A stretch of DNA of 64,000 bases. Source: Neisseria dentiae. GTDB taxonomy: Bacteria > Pseudomonadota > Gammaproteobacteria > Burkholderiales > Neisseriaceae. Positions 1-9,905 of the stretch are shown piece by piece; the first letter of the stretch is position 1, and every line of letters starts with the position of its first letter. The notes beneath the pieces are model-generated. The model did no database searches. It saw only the letters and a program-made list of their open reading frames with translations, and had not been told where the DNA came from. The position numbers and the translations under genes were made by a program. The DNA lies in assembly GCF_024580525.1 (NCBI RefSeq), contig NZ_JANIKQ010000013.1, positions 1-64,000 of the forward strand, in the 5' to 3' direction.

Positions 1-174
1 GACAAGCATCCGTTTAAGGATTCGGCACACCGGCAAAAAGAGTTATGTCGTTTTGTTAACTTTTATAACACCGTCAAGCCCCACAAGAGCCTGAAAGGCG
101 ACACCCCTTTTGAGGTTTTACAGGCTTCATTCCCAACCTGTTGTGTAAACAACCCGACCATTTCCTACATATAA
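1..174 (+). pseudogene. C-terminal end of a transposase (rve/integrase type), cut by the window edge
   Basis: The frame is open from base 1 to a TAA at 172-174 and gives 57 residues. They include FVNFYNTVKPHKSLKG followed by TPFEVLQ, the typical end of the integrase-core (DDE) domain of IS3/IS481-type transposases. The catalytic part lies outside the window, so whether the element is intact cannot be judged. An uptake sequence follows the stop directly. The family assignment is firm; the exact IS is not determined. Confidence 0.7.
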
Positions 175-198
175 GGCCGTCTGAAAACATTGCAATCA

Positions 199-912
199 CT
201 ACATCTGTATTGTGCCGCGCACGGTGATGCTGACTTCCTCCGTACCCGGGCTGGTGTGCTCCGGCACGGGGGCGGATTCGGCGGTTGCGGCTTTGGCGGC
301 GCGCATCATTTGTACGCCGTTGTCGATCGAGCGGTTGCCGATTTGGCCGAAGTCCAAACGCACGATTTTATAGTTGCGGAACCCCATGGCTTTGGTGAGC
401 GAGGCGGCGCGGTCTTTAAAGCGGGTTAAAGCGGCTTTGCTCACTTCGTCCAAAGCGTCTTGGCGGTTTTGTTTCGACACCTTGAACGTGAGGCTTTCCA
501 GATTGGCATCGTTTTGGCTCTCGGCAATCAGCTTGTTCAGGGCTTCGAAGTTTTTGCTTTCCACCTGCACCACCGCCTGCTCTTCCCAGCCGGTTTGCGT
601 GCGCTTGCCTTTGCTGTCGTATTCGTAGCGGGGCGAAGCGCTGCGGTGCAGCAATTCGGATTTAAACGGCGAAGCCGAGGCTTTGCGGGTAACGTTGTTG
701 AGTTTTTTCACGAAATTGCCGCTCACGGTTTCGCGGTTGCGGCCTTCTTCATGCACGCGCAAGCGCGCCGTCATGGTGTCACGCAGAAGCTCGACGCTGG
801 CGCTTTCGGAAAACTCGACCACATTGTAATGAAGTGTTTCGGCAGAAACGGGCAGTGCGCTGCCGAGCAGAACGGTTAGCAGCGCAACGGGTTTCAATAG
901 GGTTTTCAGCAT
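199..912 (-). CDS. SIMPL domain (DUF541, YggE-like) periplasmic protein
   Basis: This 237-residue protein begins MLKTLLKPVALLTVLLGSAL and has a clear Sec signal peptide ending near VSA|ETLHY. The rest (VVEFSESASVELLRDTMTARL and later EVSITVRGTIQM) matches the SIMPL/DUF541 fold of YggE and BP26, periplasmic proteins linked to oxidative stress whose biochemical role is unclear. The frame stays open further upstream, but the signal peptide favours the start at 912. It lies downstream of, and on the same strand as, the LysR gene, about 220 bases away. The family is confident; the function is unknown. Confidence 0.8.
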   Translation of the reverse strand: MLKTLLKPVALLTVLLGSALPVSAETLHYNVVEFSESASVELLRDTMTARLRVHEEGRNRETVSGNFVKKLNNVTRKASASPFKSELLHRSASPRYEYDSKGKRTQTGWEEQAVVQVESKNFEALNKLIAESQNDANLESLTFKVSKQNRQDALDEVSKAALTRFKDRAASLTKAMGFRNYKIVRLDFGQIGNRSIDNGVQMMRAAKAATAESAPVPEHTSPGTEEVSITVRGTIQM

Positions 913-1134
913 GGTTTTGGCCTTTGCGGTGAAAGCATTACGGTAATCTGGCAAAAAAGGCGGCACGGGTTGGCACGATGCCGCCACAATGCTTGGAACA
1001 CTATCATTTTTCGGCGTGTTTTCAAACTGTTTTTTGCCGAGCGACCGAAACGGACAGTCGGGCGGCGGCGCGGGCGGTGGTTTTGCCCTCTGCTTCTGCG
1101 GAAAACCGCTTCGCAAGCATTCCGGCTACACGCC

Positions 1135-2031
1135 TTAAAATGCCGTTTCGGCATAAGCGGCCACAAAGTTGCTGAGGGTTTGCGCCGCTGCTGAGAGCGA
1201 ACGGTGGCGGCGCCGGTAAAGATAAAAGCGCCGCTCGGCCTGCGGCCGGTTTAACAGCCGCATCTCCAGCCCGTGCTGGCGAACCCAGTCGGCGGCGTAA
1301 GGCAGGCAGAACGTGATGCCCAACCCTGCTTTTACCATACCCAGCGCGGTGGAAAGAAAATTCACACGGTGGGCGGGGTGCAGAATATAACTTGCCGCAT
1401 CGGCCGAAAGCCCGGCGGCCAAGCGGTCGGTGAACGGGCCGCTGAGCGTAATCAGGGTTTCGCCCGCCAAATCCGCCCAAGTAACATCGGCCTGACCGGC
1501 CAAGCGGTGGCCGGGCGGCATCACCAGATAAAAAGGCAGCGTGCACAATAATTCCGATTCGATGTCGCTGCCGTGGCTGCGCTCCGGGCCGATGCCGAAA
1601 TCGGCTTCGTTGTCTTCCACGCGCTGCAACACTTGCTCGACGCTGCAATCAATCAAACCGACGCGGATATCGGGGTATTCGCGGTTGAACGCCGCAATCA
1701 GCGAGGGCATGGCGGAAGCGGCCAGCTGCTGCGATACGGCAATCTTCACCTGACCCTGCCTGAGATTTTTCAGGTGGCGCACTTCGGTATCGAGCAGGGC
1801 CACTTCGTTGAAAATGCGCTGAGCCTGCGGCAGCAGGAGGCTGCCCGCTTCCGACAAATGCAGTTGGCGGGTGGTGCGGTCGAACAATTTCACTTCCAAA
1901 TTCTGTTCAAGCTCTTTAATCAGGCCGCTGAGTGCCGACTGGGTCAGGTTAAGGGCTTCGGCGGCACGGGTAAAGCTGCCGCAGTCAGCCACGGTGATGA
2001 AAGCCTTGAGTTGGCGCAATGTGATATTCAT
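1135..2031 (-). CDS. LysR-family transcriptional regulator, divergent from hppD
   Basis: The 298-residue protein starts MNITLRQLKAFITVADCGSF and has the N-terminal winged helix-turn-helix of LysR regulators (AAEALNLTQSALSGLIKELE) followed by a periplasmic-binding-like effector domain. A start eight codons upstream (2055) exists but has no Shine-Dalgarno, whereas GAAAAGG precedes 2031. The gene is transcribed away from hppD across a 165-bp gap, the usual LysR arrangement. By inference it may control the tyrosine degradation genes in response to a pathway intermediate; no operator was confidently identified. Confidence 0.85.
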   Translation of the reverse strand: MNITLRQLKAFITVADCGSFTRAAEALNLTQSALSGLIKELEQNLEVKLFDRTTRQLHLSEAGSLLLPQAQRIFNEVALLDTEVRHLKNLRQGQVKIAVSQQLAASAMPSLIAAFNREYPDIRVGLIDCSVEQVLQRVEDNEADFGIGPERSHGSDIESELLCTLPFYLVMPPGHRLAGQADVTWADLAGETLITLSGPFTDRLAAGLSADAASYILHPAHRVNFLSTALGMVKAGLGITFCLPYAADWVRQHGLEMRLLNRPQAERRFYLYRRRHRSLSAAAQTLSNFVAAYAETAF

Positions 2032-2196
2032 CGCCTTTTCCGATAAATCAATCATAAAAAACTGATTGTCTCACAAATCGCGGCCATTTTATTATGATGG
2101 CAAGTTCCGATTGCTGGAATACAAAAATTTCTTGCAAGGTTCAAACGGCATACTTTGCCGCCGCTGAAACCGACAACAATCTACGGAGAAATAACG

Positions 2197-3276
2197 ATGG
2201 CTGATTTATTCGACAACCCCATGGGCCTGTGCGGTTTCGAGTTTGTGGAATTCGCTTCGCCCGAGCCGGATGTTTTGGAGCCTTTGTTTGAAAAAATGGG
2301 CTTCTCATTGGTGGCGCGCCACCGCTCGAAAGACGTGCTGCTCTACCGCCAGGGCGAGATTAATTTTATCGTGAACCGCGAGCCGAAAAGCGAAGCGGCT
2401 TATTTTGCCGCCGAGCACGGACCTTGCGCCTGCGGCATGGCTTTTCGCGTGCGTGATGCGCATCAGGCTTACCAGCGTGCGCTGCAATTGGGCGCGAAAC
2501 CCATCGACATCCCCACTTCGGTGATGGAGCTGCGCCTGCCCGCCATCAAGGGCATCGGCGGTGCGCCGCTCTATCTGATCGACCGCTTTGAAGAAGGCCG
2601 GTCGATTTACGACATCGATTTCGAGTTTCTGCCCGATGTAGAGCGCAAACCCTTCGGTTACGGCCTGAAAATCGTTGACCATCTCACCCACAACGTTTAC
2701 CGCGGCCGCATGGATTATTGGGCCAAGTTCTACGAAAAACTGTTTAATTTCCAAGAAATCCGCTATTTCGACATCAAAGGCGAATACACCGGCCTCACCA
2801 GCCGCGCGATGACCGCGCCCGACGGTTTAATCCGCATTCCGCTCAACGAAGAAGCCAAGCAGGGCGGCGGCCAGATTGAAGAATACCTGATGCAGTTCGG
2901 CGGCGAAGGCATCCAGCACATTGCGCTGTTGAGCGACGATTTGCCCGCCACCATTGATCAATTGCGCGCCGCCGGCATTCCGCTGATGACCGCCCCGAAA
3001 GACACTTATTACGAAATGCTCGAAGAGCGCCTGCCCGGCCACGGCGAACCGGTGGCCGAGTTGCAATCGCGCGGCATTCTGCTGGACGGCACCACCGAAG
3101 GCGGCCAGCCGCGCCTGCTTTTGCAAATTTTTTCCGAAACCTTGCTGGGGTCGGTGTTTTTCGAGTTTATCCAGCGCAAGGGCGACTACCGCGAGGGCTT
3201 CGGCGAAGGCAATTTCAAGGCTTTGTTCGAATCGCTGGAGCGCGACCAAATCCGCCGCGGTGCGTTGGAAGTATAA
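2197..3276 (+). CDS. hppD: 4-hydroxyphenylpyruvate dioxygenase
   Basis: This 359-residue enzyme converts 4-hydroxyphenylpyruvate to homogentisate, the second step of tyrosine breakdown. It has two VOC-type halves. The iron ligands are visible in the C-terminal half: H162 (VDHLTHNV), H241 (IQHIALL) and E323 ([10 protein letters not shown]), spaced as in the Pseudomonas enzyme. The start at 2197 follows ACGGAGAA; an in-frame ATG at 2155 lacks a ribosome binding site. It is the first gene of the catabolic island. An inverted uptake-sequence hairpin follows at 3291-3329. Confidence 0.95.
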   Translation: MADLFDNPMGLCGFEFVEFASPEPDVLEPLFEKMGFSLVARHRSKDVLLYRQGEINFIVNREPKSEAAYFAAEHGPCACGMAFRVRDAHQAYQRALQLGAKPIDIPTSVMELRLPAIKGIGGAPLYLIDRFEEGRSIYDIDFEFLPDVERKPFGYGLKIVDHLTHNVYRGRMDYWAKFYEKLFNFQEIRYFDIKGEYTGLTSRAMTAPDGLIRIPLNEEAKQGGGQIEEYLMQFGGEGIQHIALLSDDLPATIDQLRAAGIPLMTAPKDTYYEMLEERLPGHGEPVAELQSRGILLDGTTEGGQPRLLLQIFSETLLGSVFFEFIQRKGDYREGFGEGNFKALFESLERDQIRRGALEV

Positions 3277-3290
3277 AAACAAAAAATGCG

Positions 3291-3329
3291 TTTTTCAGAC
3301 GGCCTGCAAACCGGGCAGGCCGTCTGAAA
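3291..3329. terminator. inverted uptake-sequence hairpin after hppD
   Basis: TTCAGACGGCCTG and its complement CAGGCCGTCTGAA form a 13-bp stem with a short loop. It could attenuate readthrough from hppD into the VOC gene. Confidence 0.55.
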
Positions 3330-3353
3330 CGCCGAAAGCAAAGGAGCAACATC

Positions 3354-3899
3354 ATGGCTTTACTTCAAGGCGTGCACCATGTGGCCTACCGCTGCAAAGA
3401 TGCCAAAGAAACCGTTGAGTGGTATCAAAAGCATCTGGATATGGACTTTGTGTTGGCGATTGCCGAAAACAAAGTGCCCTCAACCGGCGAGCCTGATCCT
3501 TATATGCATATTTTTCTGGACCTCGGCGGCGGCAATATTCTGGCCTTTTTCGAATTGCCCACCCAACCGGAAATGGGGCGCGATCCCAACACGCCGCTGT
3601 GGACGCAGCATCTGGCTTTGAAAGTGGACAGCATAGAAACGCTGCTGCAAACCAAAGAGCGGCTGATTGCCGGCGGCGTGGACGTGCTGGGCCCGGTTAA
3701 CCACACACTGTTTCACTCGATTTATTTCTTCGACCCCAACGGCCACCGCCTCGAATTGGCCTGCGACGTTACCACGCCGAAAATGAGCCGTGCGCTGGAT
3801 AAGGTGAAATGGGCAATGCTCAACGAATGGGCCGAAACCAAACGCGCCCCGCAGCATGCCCGCTGGATACACGACGGCACCGAGCCGCCGGAAGTGTGA
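3354..3899 (+). CDS. VOC-family metalloprotein, candidate ring-cleavage dioxygenase of the tyrosine pathway
   Basis: This 181-residue protein consists of one vicinal-oxygen-chelate module pair. The expected metal ligands are present: H9 (or H8) in GVHHVAYRCKD, H86 in TQHLALKV and E134 in DPNGHRLELA. H117 and H121 in NHTLFHSIYFFDPNG recall second-shell residues of extradiol dioxygenases. It sits between hppD and the fumarylacetoacetate hydrolase, exactly where homogentisate 1,2-dioxygenase (HmgA) would be expected, and no cupin-type HmgA gene of about 430 residues exists in the window. By inference it may open the homogentisate ring. A glyoxalase-like or accessory role is the alternative. Confidence 0.75.
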   Translation: MALLQGVHHVAYRCKDAKETVEWYQKHLDMDFVLAIAENKVPSTGEPDPYMHIFLDLGGGNILAFFELPTQPEMGRDPNTPLWTQHLALKVDSIETLLQTKERLIAGGVDVLGPVNHTLFHSIYFFDPNGHRLELACDVTTPKMSRALDKVKWAMLNEWAETKRAPQHARWIHDGTEPPEV

Positions 3900-3983
3900 A
3901 AACGTTTTCACCTTAACCGATTGTGTTCAGACAGGCGTTCAGGCCGTCTGAAAACCTAACAAAATAAACAAACAGGATTCAAT

Positions 3984-4985
3984 ATGAAATTAGCCACATT
4001 GAAACAAGGCGGGCGCGACGGCCGTTTGGCGGTGGTGAGCCGCGATTTGAGCCGTTATGCGCTGCCTGAAATTTTCACCCTGCAAGAGGCTTTGGACGAT
4101 TGGGATCAGGCTCAAGGCCGTCTGAAAGCCTTATACGACGAATTGAACGCCAATGGCGGCAAAGGCGAACCGTTTGATCCCGGGCAATGCCATTCGCCGC
4201 TGCCGCGCGCCTACCAATGGGCGGACGGTTCGGCCTATCTGAACCATGTGGAATTGGTGCGCAAGGCGCGCCATTCCGAAGTGCCCGCTTCGTTTTACCA
4301 CGACCCCCTGATGTATCAGGGCGGCTCCGACAGCTTTATCGGCCCGCGCGACGAGATTTTCGCCCAACCCGAATGGGGCATTGATTTTGAAGCCGAAGTG
4401 GCGGTGGTGAGCGGCGATTTGAAACAGGGCGCCACGCCCGAGGAGGCGGCCCAAGCCATCCGTTTGGTGATGCTGGTGAACGACGTTTCGCTGCGCGGCC
4501 TGATTCCCGACGAATTGGCCAAAGGCTTCGGCTTTTTCCAAAGCAAACCGGCCAGCGCCTTCAGCCCGGTGGCGGTAACGCCCGACGAATTGGGTGATGC
4601 TTGGCGGGACAGCAAAGTACACCTGCCGCTGCGTGTGAAACTGAACGGCCAACCGTTCGGCTACCCCAACGCCGGCCAAGACATGACCTTCAACTTCGGC
4701 CAACTGCTCGCCCACGTCACCAAAACCCGCGATGCGGAAGCCGGCACCATCGTCGGTTCGGGCACCGTTTCCAACAAGCAAAACGACCTCTACGGCTCGT
4801 CGGTGGAACACGGCGGCGTGGGTTACTGCTGCTTGGCCGAAGTGCGGATGTACGAAACCATCGAGGGCGGTAAGCCGCAAACGCCGTTTATGGATCACGG
4901 CGACGTGGTGGAGGTGGAAATGCTCGATGCAAACGGCAACAATATTTTCGGCACCATCATCAACCGCGTGAACACGCAGTATTAA
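3984..4985 (+). CDS. fumarylacetoacetate hydrolase family protein (fumarylacetoacetase)
   Basis: The 333-residue protein belongs to the FAH superfamily and is expected to split fumarylacetoacetate into fumarate and acetoacetate, the last step of homogentisate breakdown. FEAEVAVVSGD supplies acidic metal ligands, and NDVSLRGLIPDELAKGFGF and GSGTVSNKQNDLYGSS match the bacterial short FAH form of about 330 residues, which lacks the large N-terminal domain of the animal enzyme. An AG uptake sequence is translated within the gene near 4112 (QGRLK). An inverted uptake-sequence hairpin follows the stop. Confidence 0.88.
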   Translation: MKLATLKQGGRDGRLAVVSRDLSRYALPEIFTLQEALDDWDQAQGRLKALYDELNANGGKGEPFDPGQCHSPLPRAYQWADGSAYLNHVELVRKARHSEVPASFYHDPLMYQGGSDSFIGPRDEIFAQPEWGIDFEAEVAVVSGDLKQGATPEEAAQAIRLVMLVNDVSLRGLIPDELAKGFGFFQSKPASAFSPVAVTPDELGDAWRDSKVHLPLRVKLNGQPFGYPNAGQDMTFNFGQLLAHVTKTRDAEAGTIVGSGTVSNKQNDLYGSSVEHGGVGYCCLAEVRMYETIEGGKPQTPFMDHGDVVEVEMLDANGNNIFGTIINRVNTQY

Positions 4986-4996
4986 AAACAGGCCCG

Positions 4997-5037
4997 AAGG
5001 CCGTCTGAAAACACGGGCTTCGCTTTCAGACGGCCTT
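4997..5037. terminator. inverted uptake-sequence hairpin after the FAH gene
   Basis: AAGGCCGTCTGAAA and TTTCAGACGGCCTT pair around a 14-base loop. The position directly after the stop codon suits a Rho-independent-type terminator or attenuator. Confidence 0.6.
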
Positions 5038-5114
5038 CTGGCAACTTTCCGCACGGCATATAAAAAAGATAAGATACAACTGTTCCGTTTAACAACACAC
5101 GAAGGATGAGGAAA

Positions 5115-6509
5115 ATGAGCGAACCTTTAATTACCATGCGCCCGCGCGAGGCGTTGTTTACCGCACTATTGATTGTGGCGGTGATGGGCGTCACCATGAT
5201 CGGTTTCGGCTGGGTGCCGCATATTTCGATCGTGCTGGTGATGTGCGGCCTGTTTGCCTACGGCAGGTTTAAAGGCGCGGGCTTCGATGTGATGCAAAAG
5301 AGTATGGCCGAAGGCGTGGTGTCTGGCATCGGTGCAATTTATCTGTTTTTCTATATCGGCCTGTTGGTGGCGGCGTTGATGATGTCGGGCGCGATTCCCA
5401 CCCTGATGTATTACGGTTTCGATCTGATTTCACCGCATTTTTTCTATATTTCGGCGTTTGTGCTCTGCTCGGTTATCGGCATTTCGCTGGGCAGCGGCTT
5501 CACCACCTGCGCCACCGCCGGCGTGGCCTTTTTGGGCATGGCCGAAGCGTTTGATGCCAACCCCGCCATCGTGGCCGGCGCAGTGGTTTCGGGCGCACTC
5601 TTCGGCGACAAAATGTCGCCTCTGTCCGACACCACCACCATCGCCGCTTCGATTGTGGGCGTGGATCTGTTCGACCACATCCGCAACATGATGTTCACCA
5701 CCATTCCCGCCTGGATATTGACCACAATCTTTCTGTGGCTGCTCACCGGCAACGTGGCCGACGCCGATTTGTCGAACATCGCCGCCATGCAGCAGCAACT
5801 CTTGGCCAGCGGCCTCGTGCACGGCTATGCCCTGTTGCCGTTTGCGGTGCTGATTGTGCTGGCGGTGCGCAAAGTCAACGCCATCTACACCATCATCGCC
5901 ACCATTTTCACCGCCATTGCCGTTACCTATATCCACAGCAGCCCCACGCTGGGGCAACTGGGCGGCTGGTTTTTCAGCGGCTACAAACCGGCCGAAGGGC
6001 TGGATTTGGGCACGGTGGGCAAACTGGTGTCGCGCGGCGGCATGGAAAGCATGTTTTTCAGCCAAACCATCGTGATTCTCGCCTTGAGTTTGGGCGGCCT
6101 GCTGCAAGGTTTGGGCGTGCTGCCCGCCTTGCTTGCCGGCGTTACCCACCTGCTCACCGGCGTGGGCCGCGCCACCGCTGCGGCTGCCGCCACCGCCTTC
6201 GGCATCAATTTTTTAATCGGCGAACAATATTTGAGCCTGCTGCTCACCGGCAACACTTTCAAGCCGCTGTATGAGCGCCTGAATCTGCACCTGCGCAACC
6301 TTGCCCGCACCATCGAAGATTCGGGCACGGTGATTAACCCGCTGGTGCCGTGGGGCGTGTACGGCGTGTTTCTCGCCGGCATCCTCGGCGTGCCGGTGGT
6401 GGATTATGTGCCCTATGCCTTCTTCTGCTATTTAAGCCTGATCCTCACCCTGATTTACGGCTTCACCGGCTTTACCATCAGCCGGCTGCCGCAGGAGCAG
6501 ACATCTTAA
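5115..6509 (+). CDS. nhaC: Na+/H+ antiporter, NhaC family
   Basis: A polytopic inner-membrane protein of 464 residues with about a dozen hydrophobic segments. The motif GDKMSPLSDTTTIAAS is diagnostic of NhaC-type antiporters. The ATG at 5115 is preferred over 5106 because the AAGGATGAGG ribosome-binding region is correctly spaced only for the former. Its place inside the tyrosine catabolic island, between FAH and maleylacetoacetate isomerase, suggests it may exchange an organic acid or amino acid. NhaC relatives include malate-lactate antiporters, so the substrate is uncertain. Confidence 0.88.
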   Translation: MSEPLITMRPREALFTALLIVAVMGVTMIGFGWVPHISIVLVMCGLFAYGRFKGAGFDVMQKSMAEGVVSGIGAIYLFFYIGLLVAALMMSGAIPTLMYYGFDLISPHFFYISAFVLCSVIGISLGSGFTTCATAGVAFLGMAEAFDANPAIVAGAVVSGALFGDKMSPLSDTTTIAASIVGVDLFDHIRNMMFTTIPAWILTTIFLWLLTGNVADADLSNIAAMQQQLLASGLVHGYALLPFAVLIVLAVRKVNAIYTIIATIFTAIAVTYIHSSPTLGQLGGWFFSGYKPAEGLDLGTVGKLVSRGGMESMFFSQTIVILALSLGGLLQGLGVLPALLAGVTHLLTGVGRATAAAAATAFGINFLIGEQYLSLLLTGNTFKPLYERLNLHLRNLARTIEDSGTVINPLVPWGVYGVFLAGILGVPVVDYVPYAFFCYLSLILTLIYGFTGFTISRLPQEQTS

Positions 6510-6530
6510 TTATTAAAGCGGAATCCGTTA

Positions 6531-6567
6531 AAGGCCGTCTGAAATGCGCTTCCTTTCAGACGGCCTG
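6531..6567. terminator. inverted uptake-sequence hairpin between nhaC and maiA
   Basis: AAGGCCGTCTGAAA pairs with TTTCAGACGGCCT across a 9-base loop, 22 bases upstream of the maiA start. It may attenuate readthrough. Confidence 0.5.
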
Positions 6568-6589
6568 ATTGAAATAAAAAGGAACCATC

Positions 6590-7231
6590 ATGAAACTGTA
6601 TTCTTATTTCCGCAGCTCCGCCTCTTATCGGGTGCGGATTGCATTGAATCTGAAAAAAATACCCCACGAAACGGATTTCGTACATTTGCTGAAAAATGGC
6701 GGCGAACAGCGCAGCGCGGCGTATGCAGCTTTAAACCCGCAAAAGCTGGTGCCCGCGCTGGCCACGGAAGAAGGCGTGTTCACCCAGTCGCTCGCCATCA
6801 TCGAATACCTCGAAGAAACCCATCCCGAAACACCGCTGCTGCCGGCCACCGCCGCCGAACGCGCCCGCGTGCGCGCCATTGCACAGCTGATGGCCTGCGA
6901 CATCCACCCGCTCAACAACCTGCGCGTGCTGCAATATCTGCAAAACCACCTGCAAGCCGACGAAGCCGCAAAAAACGCCTGGTATGCCCATTGGATCAGC
7001 GAAGGCTTCGACGCATTGGAACAACTCTTGCAATCGCCGCAAACCGGCCGCTTCTGCCACGGCGACACCCCCACGCTGGCCGACTGCTGCTTAGTGCCGC
7101 AAGTGTATAACGCCCAACGGTTCAAGGTGGATTTGGGCGCCTATCCCGAAATCAGCCGCATCAACGCCGAATGTATGCGCCTGCCCGAATTTGCCGCCGC
7201 CGCACCGGAAAACCAGCCGGACGCAGCCTAA
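6590..7231 (+). CDS. maiA: maleylacetoacetate isomerase (zeta-class glutathione transferase)
   Basis: The 213-residue protein has the zeta-GST glutathione-binding signature [14 protein letters not shown] at residues 10-23 and the canonical N-terminal thioredoxin fold ([10 protein letters not shown], then [10 protein letters not shown]). It isomerises maleylacetoacetate to fumarylacetoacetate using glutathione, between ring cleavage and the FAH step. The presence of both maiA and FAH implies that the substrate of the missing dioxygenase step really is homogentisate. The start follows AAAAAGGAACCATC. Confidence 0.93.
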   Translation: MKLYSYFRSSASYRVRIALNLKKIPHETDFVHLLKNGGEQRSAAYAALNPQKLVPALATEEGVFTQSLAIIEYLEETHPETPLLPATAAERARVRAIAQLMACDIHPLNNLRVLQYLQNHLQADEAAKNAWYAHWISEGFDALEQLLQSPQTGRFCHGDTPTLADCCLVPQVYNAQRFKVDLGAYPEISRINAECMRLPEFAAAAPENQPDAA

Positions 7232-7302
7232 TCATGCGATATGCCTGTCTGAAGAATTTTCAGACAGGCATATACAAACACACAAACATTCAGGAGAAAA
7301 CC

Positions 7303-8001
7303 ATGAGCAAAGTTTATCCCAGCGCCCAAGCCGCGCTTGAAGGCGTGGTGGCAAGCGGCCAAACCGTTGCCGTAGGCGGCTTCGGCTTGTGCGGCATTCC
7401 CGAGGCGCTGATCGCCGCCCTGCGCGACAGCGGCGTGAACGGCCTAACCTGCATCAGCAATAACGCCGGTGTCGACGGTTTCGGACTCGGCCTGTTGCTC
7501 GAAACCCGTCAAATCAAAAAAATGATTGCCTCTTATGTGGGCGAAAACAAAGAATTCGAACGCCAGTTTTTATCGGGCGAGCTGGAGGTGGAGCTTACCC
7601 CGCAGGGCACGCTGGCCGAAAAACTGCGGGCGGGCGGCGCGGGCATTCCCGCTTTTTTCACCGCAACCGGCGTCGGCACCTTAGTGGCCGAAGGCAAGGA
7701 AACACGCGAGTTTAACGGCAAAGAATATGTAATGGAGCACTCACTCACCGCCGATGTGGCGCTGGTGAAAGCTTGGAAGGCCGACCCAACCGGCAATCTG
7801 GTGTTCCGCAAAACCGCGCGCAACTTCAACCCCGACGTGGCCACCGCAGGCCGCATCACCGTCGTTGAAGTGGAAGAATTGGTGGAAACCGGCGCGCTTG
7901 ATCCCGACCACATCCACCTGCCCGGCATCTATGTGCACCGCATCGTGGTGAATGCCAACCCCGAAAAACGCATCGAACAACGCACCGTCAGAGAGGCATA
8001 A
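7303..8001 (+). CDS. scoA: 3-oxoacid (succinyl-CoA:acetoacetate) CoA-transferase subunit A
   Basis: This 232-residue protein has the alpha-subunit signature [19 protein letters not shown] near the N terminus and the [19 protein letters not shown] region. With ScoB it moves CoA from succinyl-CoA to acetoacetate, the product of the FAH reaction. The start at 7303 has the ribosome binding site CAGGAG; the open frame upstream belongs to the maiA region. Its stop is one base before the scoB start, so the two subunits are translationally coupled. Confidence 0.93.
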   Translation: MSKVYPSAQAALEGVVASGQTVAVGGFGLCGIPEALIAALRDSGVNGLTCISNNAGVDGFGLGLLLETRQIKKMIASYVGENKEFERQFLSGELEVELTPQGTLAEKLRAGGAGIPAFFTATGVGTLVAEGKETREFNGKEYVMEHSLTADVALVKAWKADPTGNLVFRKTARNFNPDVATAGRITVVEVEELVETGALDPDHIHLPGIYVHRIVVNANPEKRIEQRTVREA

Positions 8002-8002
8002 C

Positions 8003-8632
8003 ATGGCTTGGACACGCGAACAAATGGCGCAGCGCGCCGCAAAAGAACTGCAAGACGGCTTTTATGTCAACCTCGGCATCGGTCTGCCCACGCTGGTGGC
8101 CAACTATATTCCCGCCGGTGTCAACGTGATGCTGCAATCCGAAAACGGCCTGCTCGGCATCGGTGCGTTTCCCACCGAAAGCGAAATCGACGCCGATTTG
8201 ATCAATGCCGGCAAACAAACCGTTACCGCCGCCACCGGCGCCAGCTTTTTTTCCAGCTCGCAATCGTTTGCCATGATACGCGGCGGCAAAGTGAACTTGG
8301 CGATTTTGGGCGCGATGGAAGTGTCGGAGCAAGGCGATCTGGCCAACTGGATGATTCCGGGCAAAATGGTCAAAGGCATGGGCGGCGCGATGGATTTGGT
8401 GGCCGGCGTGCAGCGTGTGATCGTGCTGATGGAACACACCGCCAAAGGCGGCGCGTTCAAAATCAAACCGCAATGCGAACTGCCGCTTACCGGCAAAAAA
8501 GTGGTGCACCGCATCATCACCGATTTGGGCGTGCTTGATGTAACTTCAGACGGCCTGAAACTGGTGGAGCTGGCCGACGGCGTGAGCTTTGAGGAACTGC
8601 AAAACCAAACCGGCGTGAAAGTATTGCCGTAA
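8003..8632 (+). CDS. scoB: 3-oxoacid CoA-transferase subunit B
   Basis: The 209-residue beta subunit carries the catalytic glutamate E47 in [10 protein letters not shown], which forms the covalent glutamyl-CoA intermediate in this family. A GAGAGGC ribosome binding site lies inside the end of scoA. A forward-oriented uptake sequence is translated near 8545 as TSDGLK. Together with ScoA and the thiolase downstream it turns acetoacetate into two acetyl-CoA. Confidence 0.94.
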   Translation: MAWTREQMAQRAAKELQDGFYVNLGIGLPTLVANYIPAGVNVMLQSENGLLGIGAFPTESEIDADLINAGKQTVTAATGASFFSSSQSFAMIRGGKVNLAILGAMEVSEQGDLANWMIPGKMVKGMGGAMDLVAGVQRVIVLMEHTAKGGAFKIKPQCELPLTGKKVVHRIITDLGVLDVTSDGLKLVELADGVSFEELQNQTGVKVLP

Positions 8633-8651
8633 CCTGTTTTTGCCGAAATAA

Positions 8652-8700
8652 CTTTCAGACGGCCTGAAGCTTTTGAAAACTATCTTGAGGCCGTCTGAAA
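8652..8700. terminator. inverted uptake-sequence pair between scoB and the thiolase
   Basis: TTTCAGACGGCCT and AGGCCGTCTGAAA face each other across a loop of about 23 bases. The long loop makes it a weaker terminator than the other pairs; it may only attenuate. Confidence 0.4.
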
Positions 8701-8723
8701 ACCTTATCCCGCAAAGGAAAAAC

Positions 8724-9905
8724 ATGAACCGAGAAATCGTTATCGTGGCCGCCAAGCGCACCCCTATCGGCAGCTTTTCGGGCGCACTTTCCGCCCTGCG
8801 CGCGCCCGAACTGGGCGCGGCGGTTATCAAAGACCTGTTGGCCGAAACCAAACTGGCACCCGAACAAATCAGCGAAGTGATTATGGGCAACGTGCTCACC
8901 GCCGGAGTGGGGCAAAACCCCGCCCGCCAAGCCGCGCTGCTGGCCGGCCTGCCCGTGGAAACCCCCGCTGCCACCGTCAACGTGGTGTGCGGTTCCGGCC
9001 TGAAAGCCGTGCAGATGGCCGCACAGGCAATTGCCTGCGGCGATGCCGAAATCGTGATTGCGGGCGGACAGGAATCCATGTCGCAAAGCCCGCACTTTAT
9101 CCAAATGCGCGGCGGCGTGAAAATGGGCGATGCCAAACTCACCGACAGCATGGTTTCAGACGGCCTCACCGACGTCTATCACGGCTACCACATGGGCATC
9201 ACGGCGGAAAACATTGCCGAACGGCTCGCCATCACGCGCGAAGTGCAAGACGCTTTCGCCCTGGCCTCGCAACACAAGGCCGCCGCCGCCCGCGCCGAAG
9301 GCCGGTTCGCCGCCGAAATCACCCCCGTAACCGTGCCGCAACGCAAGGGCGAACCGCTGGTTGTCGCTGCCGACGAATACATCAAAGCCGACAGCACCGC
9401 CGAAAAACTGGCCGCACTGCGCCCCGCATTTAAACAAAACGGCACGGTTACCGCAGGCAACGCCTCGGGCATCAACGACGGCGCCGCTGCCGTGGTGGTG
9501 ATGCGCGCCGATAAAGCCGCCGAACTGGGCTTAAAACCGCTGGCTGTTATCCGCGCTTATGCCGCCACCGGCATCGCCCCCGAAATCATGGGGTTGGGGC
9601 CTGTGGGCGCGGTGCAGAAAACGCTGGCAAAAGCCGCCTGGCAGATTGGCGAGGTTGATCTCTTCGAAGCCAACGAAGCCTTTGCAGCCCAGGCTTTGGG
9701 CGTGGCGCAGCAGCTGGGGCTGCCGTCTGAAAAAGTGAACGTGAACGGCGGCGCGATTGCGCTCGGCCACCCCATCGGCGCATCGGGCTGCCGTATTTTG
9801 GTCACGCTGCTGCACGAAATGAACCGCAGCGGCAAAGCCAAAGGCATTGCCACCTTATGCGTAGGCGGCGGCATGGGCTTGGCCGTGGCGGTGGAACGGG
9901 TTTGA
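8724..9905 (+). CDS. atoB: acetyl-CoA acetyltransferase (biosynthetic-type thiolase)
   Basis: This 393-residue protein is a thiolase with nucleophile C89 in [11 protein letters not shown], the same number as in the well-studied Zoogloea enzyme. The catalytic histidine lies in [10 protein letters not shown] and the second cysteine in CVGGGMGLA. It cleaves acetoacetyl-CoA made by ScoAB into two acetyl-CoA, completing tyrosine catabolism. The start at 8724 follows GCAAAGGAAAAAC. An uptake sequence is translated near 9150 (VSDGL). Confidence 0.93.
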   Translation: MNREIVIVAAKRTPIGSFSGALSALRAPELGAAVIKDLLAETKLAPEQISEVIMGNVLTAGVGQNPARQAALLAGLPVETPAATVNVVCGSGLKAVQMAAQAIACGDAEIVIAGGQESMSQSPHFIQMRGGVKMGDAKLTDSMVSDGLTDVYHGYHMGITAENIAERLAITREVQDAFALASQHKAAAARAEGRFAAEITPVTVPQRKGEPLVVAADEYIKADSTAEKLAALRPAFKQNGTVTAGNASGINDGAAAVVVMRADKAAELGLKPLAVIRAYAATGIAPEIMGLGPVGAVQKTLAKAAWQIGEVDLFEANEAFAAQALGVAQQLGLPSEKVNVNGGAIALGHPIGASGCRILVTLLHEMNRSGKAKGIATLCVGGGMGLAVAVERV

